The notes: generated by a model not told the origin, from the letters alone. Shown: positions 24,824 to 34,445, numbered from the stretch's first letter. The stretch is 64,000 nucleotides of DNA from Alphaproteobacteria bacterium (GCA_024280735.1 JAJRPO010000019.1:1-64000), one strand, 5' to 3'. Numbers and translations: made by a program.

Positions 24824-26305
24824 TTAGCTTTGCTTGGCGTTGCCGCGTATCAATTTCAGATACGACAGCAGCGGCGGGATCAGCAGGACAAAGATAATCA
24901 CCCACATACCTTTGGCAATTGAGCTTTCTACAAATATCCAAGGCGAGCCGTGACCGATGATCATACCTTGGGTAAAGCCACCCTCGGCAATGGGGCCAAG
25001 GATCAGGCCAAGGATCAACGCCTCTAGCGAGAACCCCAGCTTTTTCAACAGCAGCCCGCCGACGGCGAAGGCGATCATCATGTAGACGTCGAACACTGCG
25101 TTGTTCAGCGCGTAGGAGCCAAGGATTGCAAAGGCACTGACCACAGGCACCATGATGGCGGGCGGGATCAAGGCGATGCGCGCAAGGAATGGTGCAAAAG
25201 AAAGCCCGACGATCAGAAACACACCATTGGCCACAAACATCGAGATGATGAAGGGGTAAGTTCTGTCCGCATATTCATTGAACAGCTCTGGTCCCGGTAT
25301 CATACCGTGGATGATGAACGCGCCCATCAAGGCCGCAGCAACCGAGTTTCCGGGAATACCCAGCGTCAGGGTTGGCACCAGCGAGCCGCCAACGCAGCCG
25401 TTGTTGCCCGCCTCGGCGGCAGCGATACCCTCGGGGTTGCCTTTGCCAAACAGTTCCTTGGTTTTGGAAATCCGTTTGGAAAAGTTATACGAGATGAACG
25501 CTGCAATTGTGGCCCCTTCGCCCGGCAGAATTCCGATAACTGTGCCTGTCGCGGACCCAAGCGCGATGTGTTTGGAAATGCCTTTGGGCATCGGTTCCTT
25601 TTTGCTGGATTTCTCTAGCATTGAGGTATCGATCTTGTGGCTGCGCATTCCGGAGAGTTCCAGCATCTGGATCATCGAAAATAGGCCGATTAGAGCGGGC
25701 ATAAAGTCAATGCCATCAATCAACTCGATCATGCCCATGGTGTAACGCAGGCTGCCGGACATGTCGTCTGTACCGATGACGGCGATGATCATGCCGATCA
25801 GGCCCGCAATCAGCGCTTTGATTAGCGAGCTGTTTTCATCGGCAATTGAGATGATCCCGGCGAGGCCCATCAAGGCCAGCAGGAAGGTTTCGGCAGGGCC
25901 GAATTTCAACGCTTGCTGCGCCAGAAACGGGGCAAACATCAGCAGGACAAAGACCGAGAACATGCCACCCACAAAAGATGCCGTAACAGAGACCTTGAGG
26001 GCGAGCGCCCTGCGGCCTTGTTTGCTCATCGGATACCCCTCAATCGCGGTGGCAACTGCGGCGGGGGTGCCGGGCGTGTTCAGCAGAATTGCAGGGATTG
26101 AGCCACCATACATGGCACCACAATAAATACCACCCAGCAGCATCAGGCCCATGGTCGGGTCCATTGTATAGGTAAACGGCACCAGCAAGCCCACGGCCAT
26201 TGTTGCCGTCAGGCCGGGCATTCCGCCAATCGCAACACCAGCGATTGTGCCGATTGCAATGGTCAGGAGGGCCTCAAACGAAAATACGATTTGTAGATAT
26301 TCCAT
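24824..26305 (-). CDS. tctA: Tripartite tricarboxylate transporter large permease TctA
   Basis: 493 residues with about twelve membrane segments. TctA landmarks are IAGVAIGGMPGLTATMAVGL near the N-terminus, IYCGAMYGGSIPAILLNTPG, and IGILPGEGATIAAFISYNFS in the second half. It forms the channel of a secondary, periplasmic-protein-dependent importer for carboxylates. It is last of the tctC-tctB-tctA operon, 11 bp after tctB. Confidence 0.92.
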   Translation of the reverse strand: MEYLQIVFSFEALLTIAIGTIAGVAIGGMPGLTATMAVGLLVPFTYTMDPTMGLMLLGGIYCGAMYGGSIPAILLNTPGTPAAVATAIEGYPMSKQGRRALALKVSVTASFVGGMFSVFVLLMFAPFLAQQALKFGPAETFLLALMGLAGIISIADENSSLIKALIAGLIGMIIAVIGTDDMSGSLRYTMGMIELIDGIDFMPALIGLFSMIQMLELSGMRSHKIDTSMLEKSSKKEPMPKGISKHIALGSATGTVIGILPGEGATIAAFISYNFSKRISKTKELFGKGNPEGIAAAEAGNNGCVGGSLVPTLTLGIPGNSVAAALMGAFIIHGMIPGPELFNEYADRTYPFIISMFVANGVFLIVGLSFAPFLARIALIPPAIMVPVVSAFAILGSYALNNAVFDVYMMIAFAVGGLLLKKLGFSLEALILGLILGPIAEGGFTQGMIIGHGSPWIFVESSIAKGMWVIIFVLLIPPLLSYLKLIRGNAKQS

Positions 26306-26316
26306 TTTGTTTCCCC

Positions 26317-26760
26317 CTAAAATTCAAGACCGGGTAGATTGACCGATAGCAGTTGGACAAACACCAGATAAACAAAAGTTAACACTCCAGCCGTTGTTAG
26401 CCCAATGGCCACGTAGCTGCGAAACCCCAGCAAAACAGCGATGACAGGAATGAAAACTGCGGCAGGGATAAAGAAACCCAAAGTTTCAAAAACCGAGGCG
26501 AAAATTATCAGGCCAAGCAGAAGGCCGCCAAATCTAACCATGTTTTCTGTTAGAATAAGTTTGACGTTGCTTTGCTCTCTCAAAAGACTGGAAGCCAGCT
26601 GTACAACTGACAAAACGCCGATAGAAACCGCCAGAAATTGAACATACTTGGCCGAGGTTTTAAGGGCGATCCCTGTGTAATTGGCTGTGCTGAAATACAG
26701 CAGCACAGCCATTACGATGAGCAGCGCTAAAACAGCGCGATCAACATTCTTTTTGGCCAT
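26317..26760 (-). CDS. tctB: Tripartite tricarboxylate transporter small permease TctB
   Basis: 147 residues with four hydrophobic helices (AVLALLIVMAVLLYFST, VQFLAVSIGVLSVVQLASS, FGGLLLGLIIFASVFETLGF, LTTAGVLTFVYLVFVQLL), the expected size and topology for TctB. The ATG at 26760 overlaps the tctC stop (TAATG); a TTG two codons upstream is possible but unnecessary. Confidence 0.85.
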   Translation of the reverse strand: MAKKNVDRAVLALLIVMAVLLYFSTANYTGIALKTSAKYVQFLAVSIGVLSVVQLASSLLREQSNVKLILTENMVRFGGLLLGLIIFASVFETLGFFIPAAVFIPVIAVLLGFRSYVAIGLTTAGVLTFVYLVFVQLLSVNLPGLEF

Positions 26761-27707
26761 TACCAAGGCGCTTTGTCAAAGACAGCCTGGGTTTCACCCT
26801 GCAAACCTGTCAGGTAAGACAGGTAATCAGCACCGGTTTGGGGCAGTAAGAAGATGTTGCCTTTGGCGGCATTCGCCTGAAACTCGTCAGAAGCCATGAT
26901 GGTTGACAGCATCTCGTCAAGCTGCGCTTGGATTGCCGCGTCAATGCCGGCGGGCGCGATAAAGCCACGGGTGGCGCGCATTTGCACATCATAGCCCTGT
27001 TCTTTGGCAGTCGACATTTCTGGCAAATGACTGTCACGCGCGTCAGTCAGCAGCGCAATAATGCGTGCGTCGCCTGCATTATGCTGCTTGATCATTTGCG
27101 AAAGGTTCATAAAGGCTGCATCAACGTGACCGCCCAGAACACCGGCTTTTTGCTCGGTTGAGCCTTTGGTTGGCAGCAAGTTGAATTCCACACCCGCGAG
27201 GGCCTCAAATGATTTTGCAGCCAAGAAATCGTCCGAACCGATACCGTTCACGGCAACCGTCAAGGGGCTTGCCTTAGCCGCCGCCGCCAGATCGGCCATG
27301 TTCATGATTTTGCTATCTTTGGGAACAGCAACGATCGCGGGGTCTTGCGCCACATTGCCCATCACATGAAAGCTGTCGAGCGTGTATTTTGCACGGCCAG
27401 AAACAACATGTGCCACCAATTGCGGGGTGAAGTTCAGACCGATGGTATAGCCGTCTGCCTTGGCACGGGAAATTGATTCAAAACCCTTTTGGCCACCGGA
27501 ACCCGGTACGTTCTTGATGATGAATTCAAAGCCCTCATAGTTCTTTTCGGCAAGTTCGGTGAACAGGCGCGCGGTACGGTCTGTGGAACCACCAGCCTTG
27601 GAAGGCACGACAATGGTGATTGTTTTGGTTGGATAGTCAGCAGCATAACCCGCGGTCGTGAGGCCGAGTGAGACGACCACGCCTGTTAGTATTGATTTGA
27701 TAAACAT
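26760..27707 (-). CDS. tctC: Tripartite tricarboxylate transporter substrate-binding protein TctC
   Basis: 315 residues with a Sec signal peptide (about 1-22, ending TAGYAA). The Bug-family start YPTKTITIVVPSKAGGSTDR is clear, with the later GFESISRAKADGYTIGLN and AFMNLSQMIKQHNAGDARII. Bug proteins bind small carboxylates in the periplasm. GGGAG precedes the ATG at 27707. Whether it imports the substrate of the neighbouring catabolic operon or something unrelated cannot be seen; a carboxylated heterocycle would fit both transport families. Confidence 0.9.
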   Translation of the reverse strand: MFIKSILTGVVVSLGLTTAGYAADYPTKTITIVVPSKAGGSTDRTARLFTELAEKNYEGFEFIIKNVPGSGGQKGFESISRAKADGYTIGLNFTPQLVAHVVSGRAKYTLDSFHVMGNVAQDPAIVAVPKDSKIMNMADLAAAAKASPLTVAVNGIGSDDFLAAKSFEALAGVEFNLLPTKGSTEQKAGVLGGHVDAAFMNLSQMIKQHNAGDARIIALLTDARDSHLPEMSTAKEQGYDVQMRATRGFIAPAGIDAAIQAQLDEMLSTIMASDEFQANAAKGNIFLLPQTGADYLSYLTGLQGETQAVFDKAPW

Positions 27708-28022
27708 CAAATATTCTCCCTGAAATGTGAGGCTGTTTCACGCTTGATTGCGTGGATTATCAGCCTTTGCCGATGCATTTAATCGCATAGGCAAATCTGT
27801 GTTGAAAAACATAGCAACCGATTTTTGGTTTGGCAACGAAATCTTGAGAACTGGTCTTGTAAGGGGAAATGAACTGGTATGGTCGCCAAATTGGGATATT
27901 TTGTAGATTAGGCATTTCTAAGTTACATAAGTAACTGGTAACCCGTTTGCAGTATGTTTGGACAATCGGGCAAAGAAGACCTCTTTGGCAATCCAATGAC
28001 TTGCAGAGATCAGAGTAAATGA
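27708..28022. other. Gene-free region upstream of tctC
   Basis: No convincing gene. A short frame at 27760-27996 on the minus strand lacks any family features or ribosome site. The only structure I see is AGTTAC-ATAA-GTAACT (27921-27936), an inverted repeat that could be an operator for the tct operon, though over 200 bp from its start. Confidence 0.5.
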
Positions 28023-28050
28023 CAAAAAGCCCCAGCGAGCCGGGGCCTTA
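28023..28050 (-). terminator. Intrinsic terminator of the ialB-like gene
   Basis: On the minus strand GCCCC (28042-28046 complement) pairs with GGGGC (28029-28033 complement) around GGCTCGCT, followed directly by five U. Confidence 0.8.
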
Positions 28051-28071
28051 ATACGCGGTATTTTCAAGTGG

Positions 28072-28692
28072 CTATTTCGCCAGAGCATTCCATGCGGCGG
28101 TAAAGCCGGTCAATGACATCTTCAATTTGATGGGGTCGTCCGGTGAAGAAATGGCTGCAATAGTGACGGTTGCATTCGCACCTTTGCGCATGCTGGCAAC
28201 CTGACCACCGGTTAGGCCGAAGCGCGACGTACATCCAATTTCATCGCAAAACAGATAGGGATAGGGCTGTACCTTGCCTGTATCGATGCGAAGTTTAACG
28301 CCGACAGTCAACACACTGCCAAGTGGGCTGGTGAATATAACGCCAGCGGCGGCCTTTTTGCCCTCTGGCAGACGTTGAATTTCCACAATAGCCAGTTTGT
28401 TGCCGTCTTCGTCATCAAGCTGTTGATACAGGTGGCAAGCTTCTTTTTGGCCTTCTTCAGCGGCTTTTGCGCAGCGCACCTCCCAGGTTCCTTGCTGTTC
28501 ACGCAAGTACAGCTGCCCGGGTTTCGGTTCTGCGACTTCGCCTGCAACCGGAAACTCCTCCGCTGCTTTTGTGGTTTCTGGTGCAGTTTCTTCGGCTTTA
28601 GGTGCTTCGGTGCTGGCAGCGTCTTGCGCATACGCCGCTGGACTCAAAGCAAAGGCCAAAGCAATCGTCAGGGAATAAATGGTCTGTTTCAT
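28072..28692 (-). CDS. Invasion-associated locus B (IalB) family periplasmic protein
   Basis: 206 residues with a signal peptide (MKQTIYSLTIALAFALSPAAYA), an acidic, Glu/Ala/Thr-rich linker (about 24-55) and an IalB domain: GTWEVRCAKA, CHLYQQL, VEIQRLP and the cysteine pair in LFCDEIGCTSRFGL. IalB domains occur widely in alphaproteobacteria, where their role is general and unclear; the name comes from Bartonella. Start ATG 28692, since the codon before it is only TTG. It has its own promoter candidate and terminator. Confidence 0.85.
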   Translation of the reverse strand: MKQTIYSLTIALAFALSPAAYAQDAASTEAPKAEETAPETTKAAEEFPVAGEVAEPKPGQLYLREQQGTWEVRCAKAAEEGQKEACHLYQQLDDEDGNKLAIVEIQRLPEGKKAAAGVIFTSPLGSVLTVGVKLRIDTGKVQPYPYLFCDEIGCTSRFGLTGGQVASMRKGANATVTIAAISSPDDPIKLKMSLTGFTAAWNALAK

Positions 28693-28729
28693 CAAGATAC
28701 TCTTTTGTCGATGTTAATCTTACGGCTAA

Positions 28730-28758
28730 GTTCTAAAGCTCTTTCGCCCGATTGTCAG
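28730..28758 (-). promoter_or_regulatory. Promoter candidate for the ialB-like gene
   Basis: On the minus strand CTGACA is followed after 17 bp by TAGAAC, about 38 bp before the start codon. Reasonable sigma-70-type spacing with a moderate match. Confidence 0.45.
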
Positions 28759-28808
28759 GTTAAAAAGACGGGGCTGAGCGGCAACTTGCCTCCGAAATCC
28801 CGGAAATT

Positions 28809-28886
28809 AAAAAAGGCACACAATAGATGTGTACCTTTTTTTTCTGCTTCCCGCAGTTCTCCCCATCGGACTAGCCGATCATTTGT
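28809..28886 (-). ncRNA. Candidate small RNA with three hairpins and intrinsic terminator
   Basis: On the minus strand a promoter candidate is followed by about 78 nt without a reading frame. That stretch forms three successive hairpins: ATCGG-CTAGT-CCGAT (28865-28879), CTGC-GGGAA-GCAG (28844-28856) and a terminator stem (28815-28822 with 28828-28835, one mismatch) followed by six U. A purine-rich GGGGAGAA lies between the first and second stems. No gene on this strand would need this terminator: the ialB-like promoter lies further downstream and the HerA-like gene runs the other way. I do not recognise a known family. The stem has a T8 tract on the other strand too. Confidence 0.5.
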
Positions 28887-28892
28887 TTGGGT

Positions 28893-28922
28893 AAGCTATG
28901 GCATAGATGGGGGGTGCGTCAA
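28893..28922 (-). promoter_or_regulatory. Promoter candidate for the small RNA
   Basis: On the minus strand TTGACG (complement of 28917-28922), an 18-bp spacer, then TAGCTT (complement of 28893-28898); with ATAGCT the spacer is 17. The -35 box is near consensus, and initiation would fall at about 28886. Confidence 0.45.
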
Positions 28923-29083
28923 CAGTACACAGGGTAAAAAACGGGGTATTTGCAACATTTCTGTAATAATTCAGGAAATATAAGGGAATCGATGGGTTAG
29001 AGCGGTTAATGCAAGTGGTTTGCCCATGGTATTTGCAATATTTCCCCGTTATTCTGTTGCAAAAGAAACGAAGGGAATGGGCA

Positions 29084-30640
29084 ATGGGCAGCAAAGACCG
29101 GTTATTTATTGGCGGCGGCGGCGCGGATTACAGCGAGGCGCAATCACTGATCCTGAAATACGCCAATCGCCACGGCTTGATTGCAGGTGCCACCGGGACT
29201 GGTAAAACTGTAACATTGCAAATTCTGGCCGAAAGCTTCTCTGCGATGGGGGTGCCGGTGTTTTTATCCGACGTCAAAGGTGATTTGTCGGGGTTGGCCA
29301 AGGCAGGGTCGGCAGACTTCAAATTGCATGATGCTTTTATAAAACGGGCGGGCACCATCCAGTTTGACGATTATGGCTATGACGCTTTTCCCGTGACATT
29401 CTGGGATCTATTTGGCGAACAAGGCCATCCGGTGCGCACCACAATTTCCGAAATGGGTCCCTTGTTGTTGTCCCGCCTTATGGAATTATCCGAGGCACAA
29501 GAAGGTGTCATTAACATCGCTTTTCGCATGGCCGATGAAGAAGGCTTGCCGTTGCTGGATATGAAAGATCTGCGCGCCATGCTGGTTTGGTTGGGTGAAA
29601 ACCGCAAAGCTATTGCGCTGGAATACGGGTCTATTTCTACCAGTTCAATCGGCGCTATCCAGCGGCGTTTGCTGGTGTTGGAAAATCAGGGGGCAGAGGC
29701 ATTCTTTGGCGAGCCGGCATTGGATCTGACCGACATGATTTCTTGCACGCCGGGCGGGCAGGGGCGGATCAACATTCTGGCGGCGGATAAGCTGATGCAG
29801 TCGCCGCGCCTCTATGGGACGTTCCTGTTGTGGATGCTGTCAGAGTTGTTCGAGATGCTGCCAGAGGTGGGTGATCCGGACAAGCCCAAGCTGGTGTTCT
29901 TTTTTGACGAGGCGCATTTGCTGTTTGACGACGCGCCCAAGGCGCTGGTGGATAAGATTGAACAGGTTGCGCGTCTGATCCGGTCCAAAGGGGTTGGGGT
30001 GTATTTTGTCACCCAAAAACCGGACGATGTGCCGGAGGATATTCTGGGCCAATTGGGAAACCGTGTACAGCACGCCTTGCGTGCCTTTACCCCGCGCGAT
30101 CAAAAGGCGTTAAAATTGGCAGCGGCGACGTTCCGGACCAACCCGCGTTTTGATACGGCAACTGCCATCAAGGAAGTCGGGGTTGGCGAAGCGCTGGTAT
30201 CTACGTTGATGAAAAAGGGGATGCCTTCGGTTGTTGAGCGGACATTGATCCGCCCGCCGTCCTCGCAGCTTGGGCCGATTACCGCAGAGGAACGCAAAGC
30301 CGTTATTGCAGCCTCGCCTGTGGCGGGAATATACGAGGCCGAAGTGGACCGTGAAAGCGCCTATGAAAAACTGGCCAAACGGGCAAAAGACGCGGCAGCT
30401 GAGGCCGAGCAAGCAGAAGCGGCCGTCGAGCGGGCCGAAGAAAAGGAACGCGAATTTGCCCGTGCGCGCCGCTTTGACGGAAAATCATCCCGCAGCCGAC
30501 GGGCAAGTACTAGCAAACGTTCATCCCGCAGCGACAGCATCGGTACGGCCTTTGCTAAGTCCTTCGCGCGCCAATTGGGAACTAAAGCAGGCCAATCGAT
30601 CATTCGGGGTGTTTTGGGAAGTTTGTTCAAAGGGCGCTGA
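29084..30640 (+). CDS. HerA-like helicase/ATPase (DUF853)
   Basis: 518 residues. Walker [12 protein letters not shown] lies at about 35-45, Walker [18 protein letters not shown] near 280, and an arginine-containing [21 protein letters not shown] motif follows. This is the DUF853 group of the HerA/FtsK P-loop superfamily, cytoplasmic and hexameric in relatives, with unknown cellular role. Residues about 425-480 form a charged, alanine/glutamate-rich coiled coil, then a basic serine-rich tail. The start at 29084 is preceded by AAGGG; an in-frame ATG at 29009 is less likely. Confidence 0.88.
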   Translation: MGSKDRLFIGGGGADYSEAQSLILKYANRHGLIAGATGTGKTVTLQILAESFSAMGVPVFLSDVKGDLSGLAKAGSADFKLHDAFIKRAGTIQFDDYGYDAFPVTFWDLFGEQGHPVRTTISEMGPLLLSRLMELSEAQEGVINIAFRMADEEGLPLLDMKDLRAMLVWLGENRKAIALEYGSISTSSIGAIQRRLLVLENQGAEAFFGEPALDLTDMISCTPGGQGRINILAADKLMQSPRLYGTFLLWMLSELFEMLPEVGDPDKPKLVFFFDEAHLLFDDAPKALVDKIEQVARLIRSKGVGVYFVTQKPDDVPEDILGQLGNRVQHALRAFTPRDQKALKLAAATFRTNPRFDTATAIKEVGVGEALVSTLMKKGMPSVVERTLIRPPSSQLGPITAEERKAVIAASPVAGIYEAEVDRESAYEKLAKRAKDAAAEAEQAEAAVERAEEKEREFARARRFDGKSSRSRRASTSKRSSRSDSIGTAFAKSFARQLGTKAGQSIIRGVLGSLFKGR

Positions 30641-30862
30641 TAAAACGATGGATGGCAGGCATATTTCATTACCACCTTCCTGAAGTATTAATGACATTTT
30701 AATATATATTAACATTTTCTTTACATAATTGAGCCGCCGGTCTAACTTGGGTTAACCACGGGTTGATCAACAATGCGGGCCAGCGGGTGCACTAGAGCGA
30801 CTGCAAAAAATATGGGCGGAAAAGGAGGCTTGAAATCCCTTTTCAATATCAGGCAGTAGGCA

Positions 30863-31684
30863 ATGAAAATTATCGGATTTTGTCGGTTCTCGTTCTTTGG
30901 GCCGAGCGACACTAAACTCAATTATGATGACGAAAAGCAGGCCTTTAGGGACTTGTATGATCATAAACGCATGGAGACGCGGTTCTTCCTGTTTGAAAAT
31001 CTGATGCTGCCAAGCATTGCAGCCCAGACCGATAAAAATTTCGAGCTGGTGATCCTGACCTCCGAAGTCATGCCGGCAAAATACCGCAAACGTTTGCTGG
31101 CTTTGTGTAAACCAGTCAAACAAATCCGTGTCGAATTCGCGGCCGGAATGGTCCTGAAAGAAGTCGTGAGACCGATGCTGGTGAAATGTGCCGAGCGTGG
31201 CAAATACGAGTTGGTACAATTTCGGATCGACGATGATGATGCGCTGTCCTGCCATTTTATTAGGCGATTGCGGGAAATCGCATCGCAAAGCGGACCGCAA
31301 AAAATCATTTCAATGCCACTTGGCCTGATGGTTTACAATATGCCGGAAATGAACGGCATCGATAAATTTCTGCGCCCCTTTACCGGTGCTGGGTTCGCCT
31401 TTCACTCTATGAAGGGCCGCTATCGGGTGATATTTGAATATGCTCACAATCAGGCGCAGCGCAATTTTCGCACCGTTACAGACCCGACAAATGCCTCTCA
31501 CATTCAATCTTTCCATGCGTCGGCGGATACAGCCATGCGCCACGTCAGGCGGGTAAAATCCTATCTGAAAAACTCTGGTAAATCGCTGGACAAAGAAGGT
31601 GTCGAAACCATGCTTGCACAAGAATTCCCGACAATCGATTACGGCTGTCTGGATAATGTGAAAGAAAAGATGAACAGTTTTTAG
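30863..31684 (+). CDS. Putative rhamnosyltransferase-type glycosyltransferase
   Basis: 273 residues. The start KIIGFCRFSFFG, the segment RFFLFENLMLPSIAAQTDKNF, and FRIDDDDALSCHFI (a DxD-type metal/nucleotide-sugar site at about 119-123) match the putative rhamnosyl transferase family (PF11316). Cytoplasmic or membrane associated; the acceptor is unknown. It is alone, with about 220 bp of gene-free AT-rich sequence upstream that may contain the promoter. The neighbouring CorC-type gene converges on it. Confidence 0.75.
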   Translation: MKIIGFCRFSFFGPSDTKLNYDDEKQAFRDLYDHKRMETRFFLFENLMLPSIAAQTDKNFELVILTSEVMPAKYRKRLLALCKPVKQIRVEFAAGMVLKEVVRPMLVKCAERGKYELVQFRIDDDDALSCHFIRRLREIASQSGPQKIISMPLGLMVYNMPEMNGIDKFLRPFTGAGFAFHSMKGRYRVIFEYAHNQAQRNFRTVTDPTNASHIQSFHASADTAMRHVRRVKSYLKNSGKSLDKEGVETMLAQEFPTIDYGCLDNVKEKMNSF

Positions 31685-31697
31685 GTGCTGTTACGGT

Positions 31698-33014
31698 TTA
31701 CAGCCGCCTGATCCGGAGTTGAGCAATCTTGTTTTGCTCGCGCCGCGCTACCTCAAAACGGAACCCGTGAAAGCTGAACACTTGCCCTGCGTCTGGAATC
31801 ATCTGCGCCTCGTGGATCACCAAACCTGCGATCGTGTTGGCCTCCTCGTCAGGCAGTGACCAATCCAGCGCCCGGTTCAGGTCGCGAATGGTCATACCGC
31901 CGTCAATCAGGAAATTACCCATGTCATCTTGTGTCGGCGCGGTTGTGTCATCGACATCATGTTCATCGGTGATTTCGCCGATAATTTCCTCAATGATGTC
32001 CTCCAGCGTTATCAACCCTTGCAGGGCGCCATATTCATCCACCACAATTGCAAAATGGGATCGGCGGCGCAGGAATTCGCGCATCTGGTCCTCTAATGTT
32101 GTGGTTTCCGGCACAAAATAGGCTTTCCTAGCCACGTCCAGTATTTTGAATTTATCGAGGTTCTGAAGACCGCCTTTGGTTTGGCGAACCTGTTTGTTAA
32201 CGGCGCGCAGCAGGTCTTTGGCGTGGATCACGCCAACGATATTTTCCGGCTCATCTTTGAAAACAGGCAGGCGCGTGTGCGAGGAGGCCAGTATTTGATC
32301 GACAATATCTTGCGGCGGCGTGTCCGCATCGATCATCTCGATGTCGGAGCGGTGCAACATGATTTCCTCAACCTCGCGGTCTTTCAAATCCAGCGCCCCG
32401 AGCAGGCGGTCGCGGTGGTCGCGCTCAAAGTTACCCTCAACATGCCCAAGAGAAATTGCACCGGCGATTTCTTCTTGTGCTGCCTGTGCTTCGCCTTCAT
32501 CCGCGCCATGGACGCCGATCATGTGTAAAATGCCGCGCACCACAATTTGCACAGCACTGACAAAGGGCGACAAGGTTTTTACCGCGATAGACACCGGCAA
32601 AGAGACCATTTGCGCCGCCTGTTCAGAACGTAAAATAGCATAGGTTTTCGGCAAAACCTCGGCAAATACCAATACAAGCAGGGTCATTACAATGGTGGCG
32701 AGCGCGACCCCGCTCTCGCCATAAAGGCGCAGCAACAGGCTGGTAGCCAGCGACGCGGCGAGGATATTCACCAGATTATTGCCGAGGAGAACCGCCCCGA
32801 TCAGTTTTTCGCTGTCCTCTGTCAGGCGCAAGGCGCGCTTGGCACCGATTGATCCCTTATCCGCGAGCGCGTGCAACTTGCCCCGACTTGCCGCTGTCAG
32901 GGCCGTTTCAGAGCCAGAGAAAAAGGCCGAGATCACCAGTAGAATAATGATTGCCGCTAGCGTCAGCCAGAGACTCCAATCAATGCCGGTGATTTCGGCA
33001 GCAGCGCTTTCCAT
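31698..33014 (-). CDS. CNNM/CorC-HlyC family protein with DUF21 and CBS domains
   Basis: 438 residues. N-terminal DUF21 membrane domain (about 15-200; ISAFFSGSETALTAASRGKL, then GNNLVNILAASLATSLLL), two CBS repeats (about 210-345; MLHRSDIEMIDADTP, VDEYGALQGLITLEDIIEEI) and the C-terminal transporter-associated CorC_HlyC domain. Family members are linked to Mg2+/Co2+ efflux or homeostasis; the old label hemolysin is misleading. Start 33014 fits. It follows dctD on the same strand after 87 bp. Confidence 0.9.
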   Translation of the reverse strand: MESAAAEITGIDWSLWLTLAAIIILLVISAFFSGSETALTAASRGKLHALADKGSIGAKRALRLTEDSEKLIGAVLLGNNLVNILAASLATSLLLRLYGESGVALATIVMTLLVLVFAEVLPKTYAILRSEQAAQMVSLPVSIAVKTLSPFVSAVQIVVRGILHMIGVHGADEGEAQAAQEEIAGAISLGHVEGNFERDHRDRLLGALDLKDREVEEIMLHRSDIEMIDADTPPQDIVDQILASSHTRLPVFKDEPENIVGVIHAKDLLRAVNKQVRQTKGGLQNLDKFKILDVARKAYFVPETTTLEDQMREFLRRRSHFAIVVDEYGALQGLITLEDIIEEIIGEITDEHDVDDTTAPTQDDMGNFLIDGGMTIRDLNRALDWSLPDEEANTIAGLVIHEAQMIPDAGQVFSFHGFRFEVARREQNKIAQLRIRRL

Positions 33015-33101
33015 TCAGTTCGTTCCTTGCGTTAACAACAAATTTGTTTATGGGCGCAAGGCGCGGCTGCCGCAAGGGGGGCGGCCTGAATCTAGGCTGG
33101 A

Positions 33102-34439
33102 TCACCCCACATAATTCGAACGGGTCAATCCGTATTTTGCCATTTTCTCGTTCAAGGTCCGGCGCGGAAGGGATAATTCCTCCATGACCGACTGGATAGA
33201 TCCTTTGTGGCGGCGCATGGTGTTGTCGATCAACATACGCTCGAAGGCTTCGACGTATTCCTTTAACGGCTTGCCTCCGGTCATAACATCCGGCGTCGGA
33301 TCGCCACCGTCGTCCATCAGCAAATTGGCAATAGAATAACTGCCGCGTCGGTGCTGCAAGACGGCGCGTTCCGCAAGGTTGATCAATTGGCGGATGTTGC
33401 CGGGCCATGGGGCCTGCAACAGTTGGGCGGCGTCTTTGGCAGAAACATCCGGTCCATCACAGCCATACTCCTCGGCAAAATTTTCAACATAGCGGTTGAA
33501 CAAATTGAGGATGTCCTCGCCGCGCTGGCGCAGGGGGGGCGGGGTGATCTGCATGGCAGCAAGTCGATAATAGAGATCTTGGCGCAGGGTTTCCTCGAGC
33601 GGTGCATTTGGGTCTGCCTCGTTGGAAATCGCAATAATGCGCAGCGGGGATGTATCCGCGCCACGGTCATAATCTTCGAGCGCCCCAATAAGGCGCGCCT
33701 GAACGGAAGGCGGCAGGGATTCGATGTCTTCCAAGCAAAGCGTCCCCCCCAAGGCGGCCTCAACAGCCGGGGTTGCATCGTCCATCGGGCCAAACAGGCG
33801 GCGCGACAGTTCATCCTCTGCAAAGGCCGCACAGTTAACTGTGATAAACTTTTTGCCTTGGCGCGGGCCGCAAGCATGCAGAGCATGGGCAATCAGACTT
33901 TTGCCAGTGCCGGTTTCTCCGGTCACCATGATATGCCCATCCGCTTGGGCCAGATCAAGAATATCCTCTCGTAGACGTTCCATTATGGGGCTGGAACCCA
34001 TCAACTTGCGCAGCAACACCGTGCCATCGGATAGTTCACGGCGCAATGTCCGGTTATCCAGTGTCAACCGGCGGGCATGTACCGCGCGCTTGGCCAATTC
34101 TGCCATCCGATCAGGATCAAACGGTTTTTCCAGAAAATCATAGGCCCCAATGCGCATAGCTTCTACGGCCATCGCCACATCACCGTGGCCCGTGATCAGG
34201 ATCACCGGCAATTGGTTGTCGAGGCTTTGCAGGCGTTTGAGGAATGTTATGCCATCCATGCCCGGCATTTTAATATCGGAAATCAGAATCCCGGGGTAAT
34301 CGGGGCCGATTTCTTTCAACGCGTCCAGCGCACTGGCATAGGTTTTTGTCCTGTAGCCAGAAAGGGTTAACCATTGGGAAATGCTTTCGCGCATATCCTG
34401 TTCATCATCGACGATTGCGATGGTCATCTGCTCGGGCAT
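33102..34439 (-). CDS. dctD: DctD-like NtrC-family response regulator lacking GAFTGA
   Basis: 445 residues. Receiver domain (about 1-120) with AIVDDEQDM, phospho-acceptor in SDIKMPGMDG, and EKPFDPDRM. AAA+ domain (about 145-370) with Walker A GETGTGKSL. The L1 loop region reads LFGPMDDATPAVEAALGG, with no GAFTGA and several residues missing, and Walker B is LCLEDIESL (ED where DE is usual). The arginine region QDLYYRLA is kept. The C-terminal Fis-type helix-turn-helix (SVMEELSLPRRTLNEKMAKY) is intact. GAFTGA contacts sigma-54, so this protein may act on sigma-70 polymerase, as known for Rhodobacter capsulatus NtrC. Coupled with the histidine kinase gene upstream (6 bp gap). No dctPQM target is in view. 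Confidence 0.85.
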   Translation of the reverse strand: MPEQMTIAIVDDEQDMRESISQWLTLSGYRTKTYASALDALKEIGPDYPGILISDIKMPGMDGITFLKRLQSLDNQLPVILITGHGDVAMAVEAMRIGAYDFLEKPFDPDRMAELAKRAVHARRLTLDNRTLRRELSDGTVLLRKLMGSSPIMERLREDILDLAQADGHIMVTGETGTGKSLIAHALHACGPRQGKKFITVNCAAFAEDELSRRLFGPMDDATPAVEAALGGTLCLEDIESLPPSVQARLIGALEDYDRGADTSPLRIIAISNEADPNAPLEETLRQDLYYRLAAMQITPPPLRQRGEDILNLFNRYVENFAEEYGCDGPDVSAKDAAQLLQAPWPGNIRQLINLAERAVLQHRRGSYSIANLLMDDGGDPTPDVMTGGKPLKEYVEAFERMLIDNTMRRHKGSIQSVMEELSLPRRTLNEKMAKYGLTRSNYVG

Positions 34440-34445
34440 GTTGTT

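Noticed and set aside
28879-29094. 71-codon minus-strand frame ending just before a terminator
   Set aside because: It overlaps the start of the HerA-like gene, has odd composition and no ribosome site; the terminator is better explained by the small-RNA candidate.
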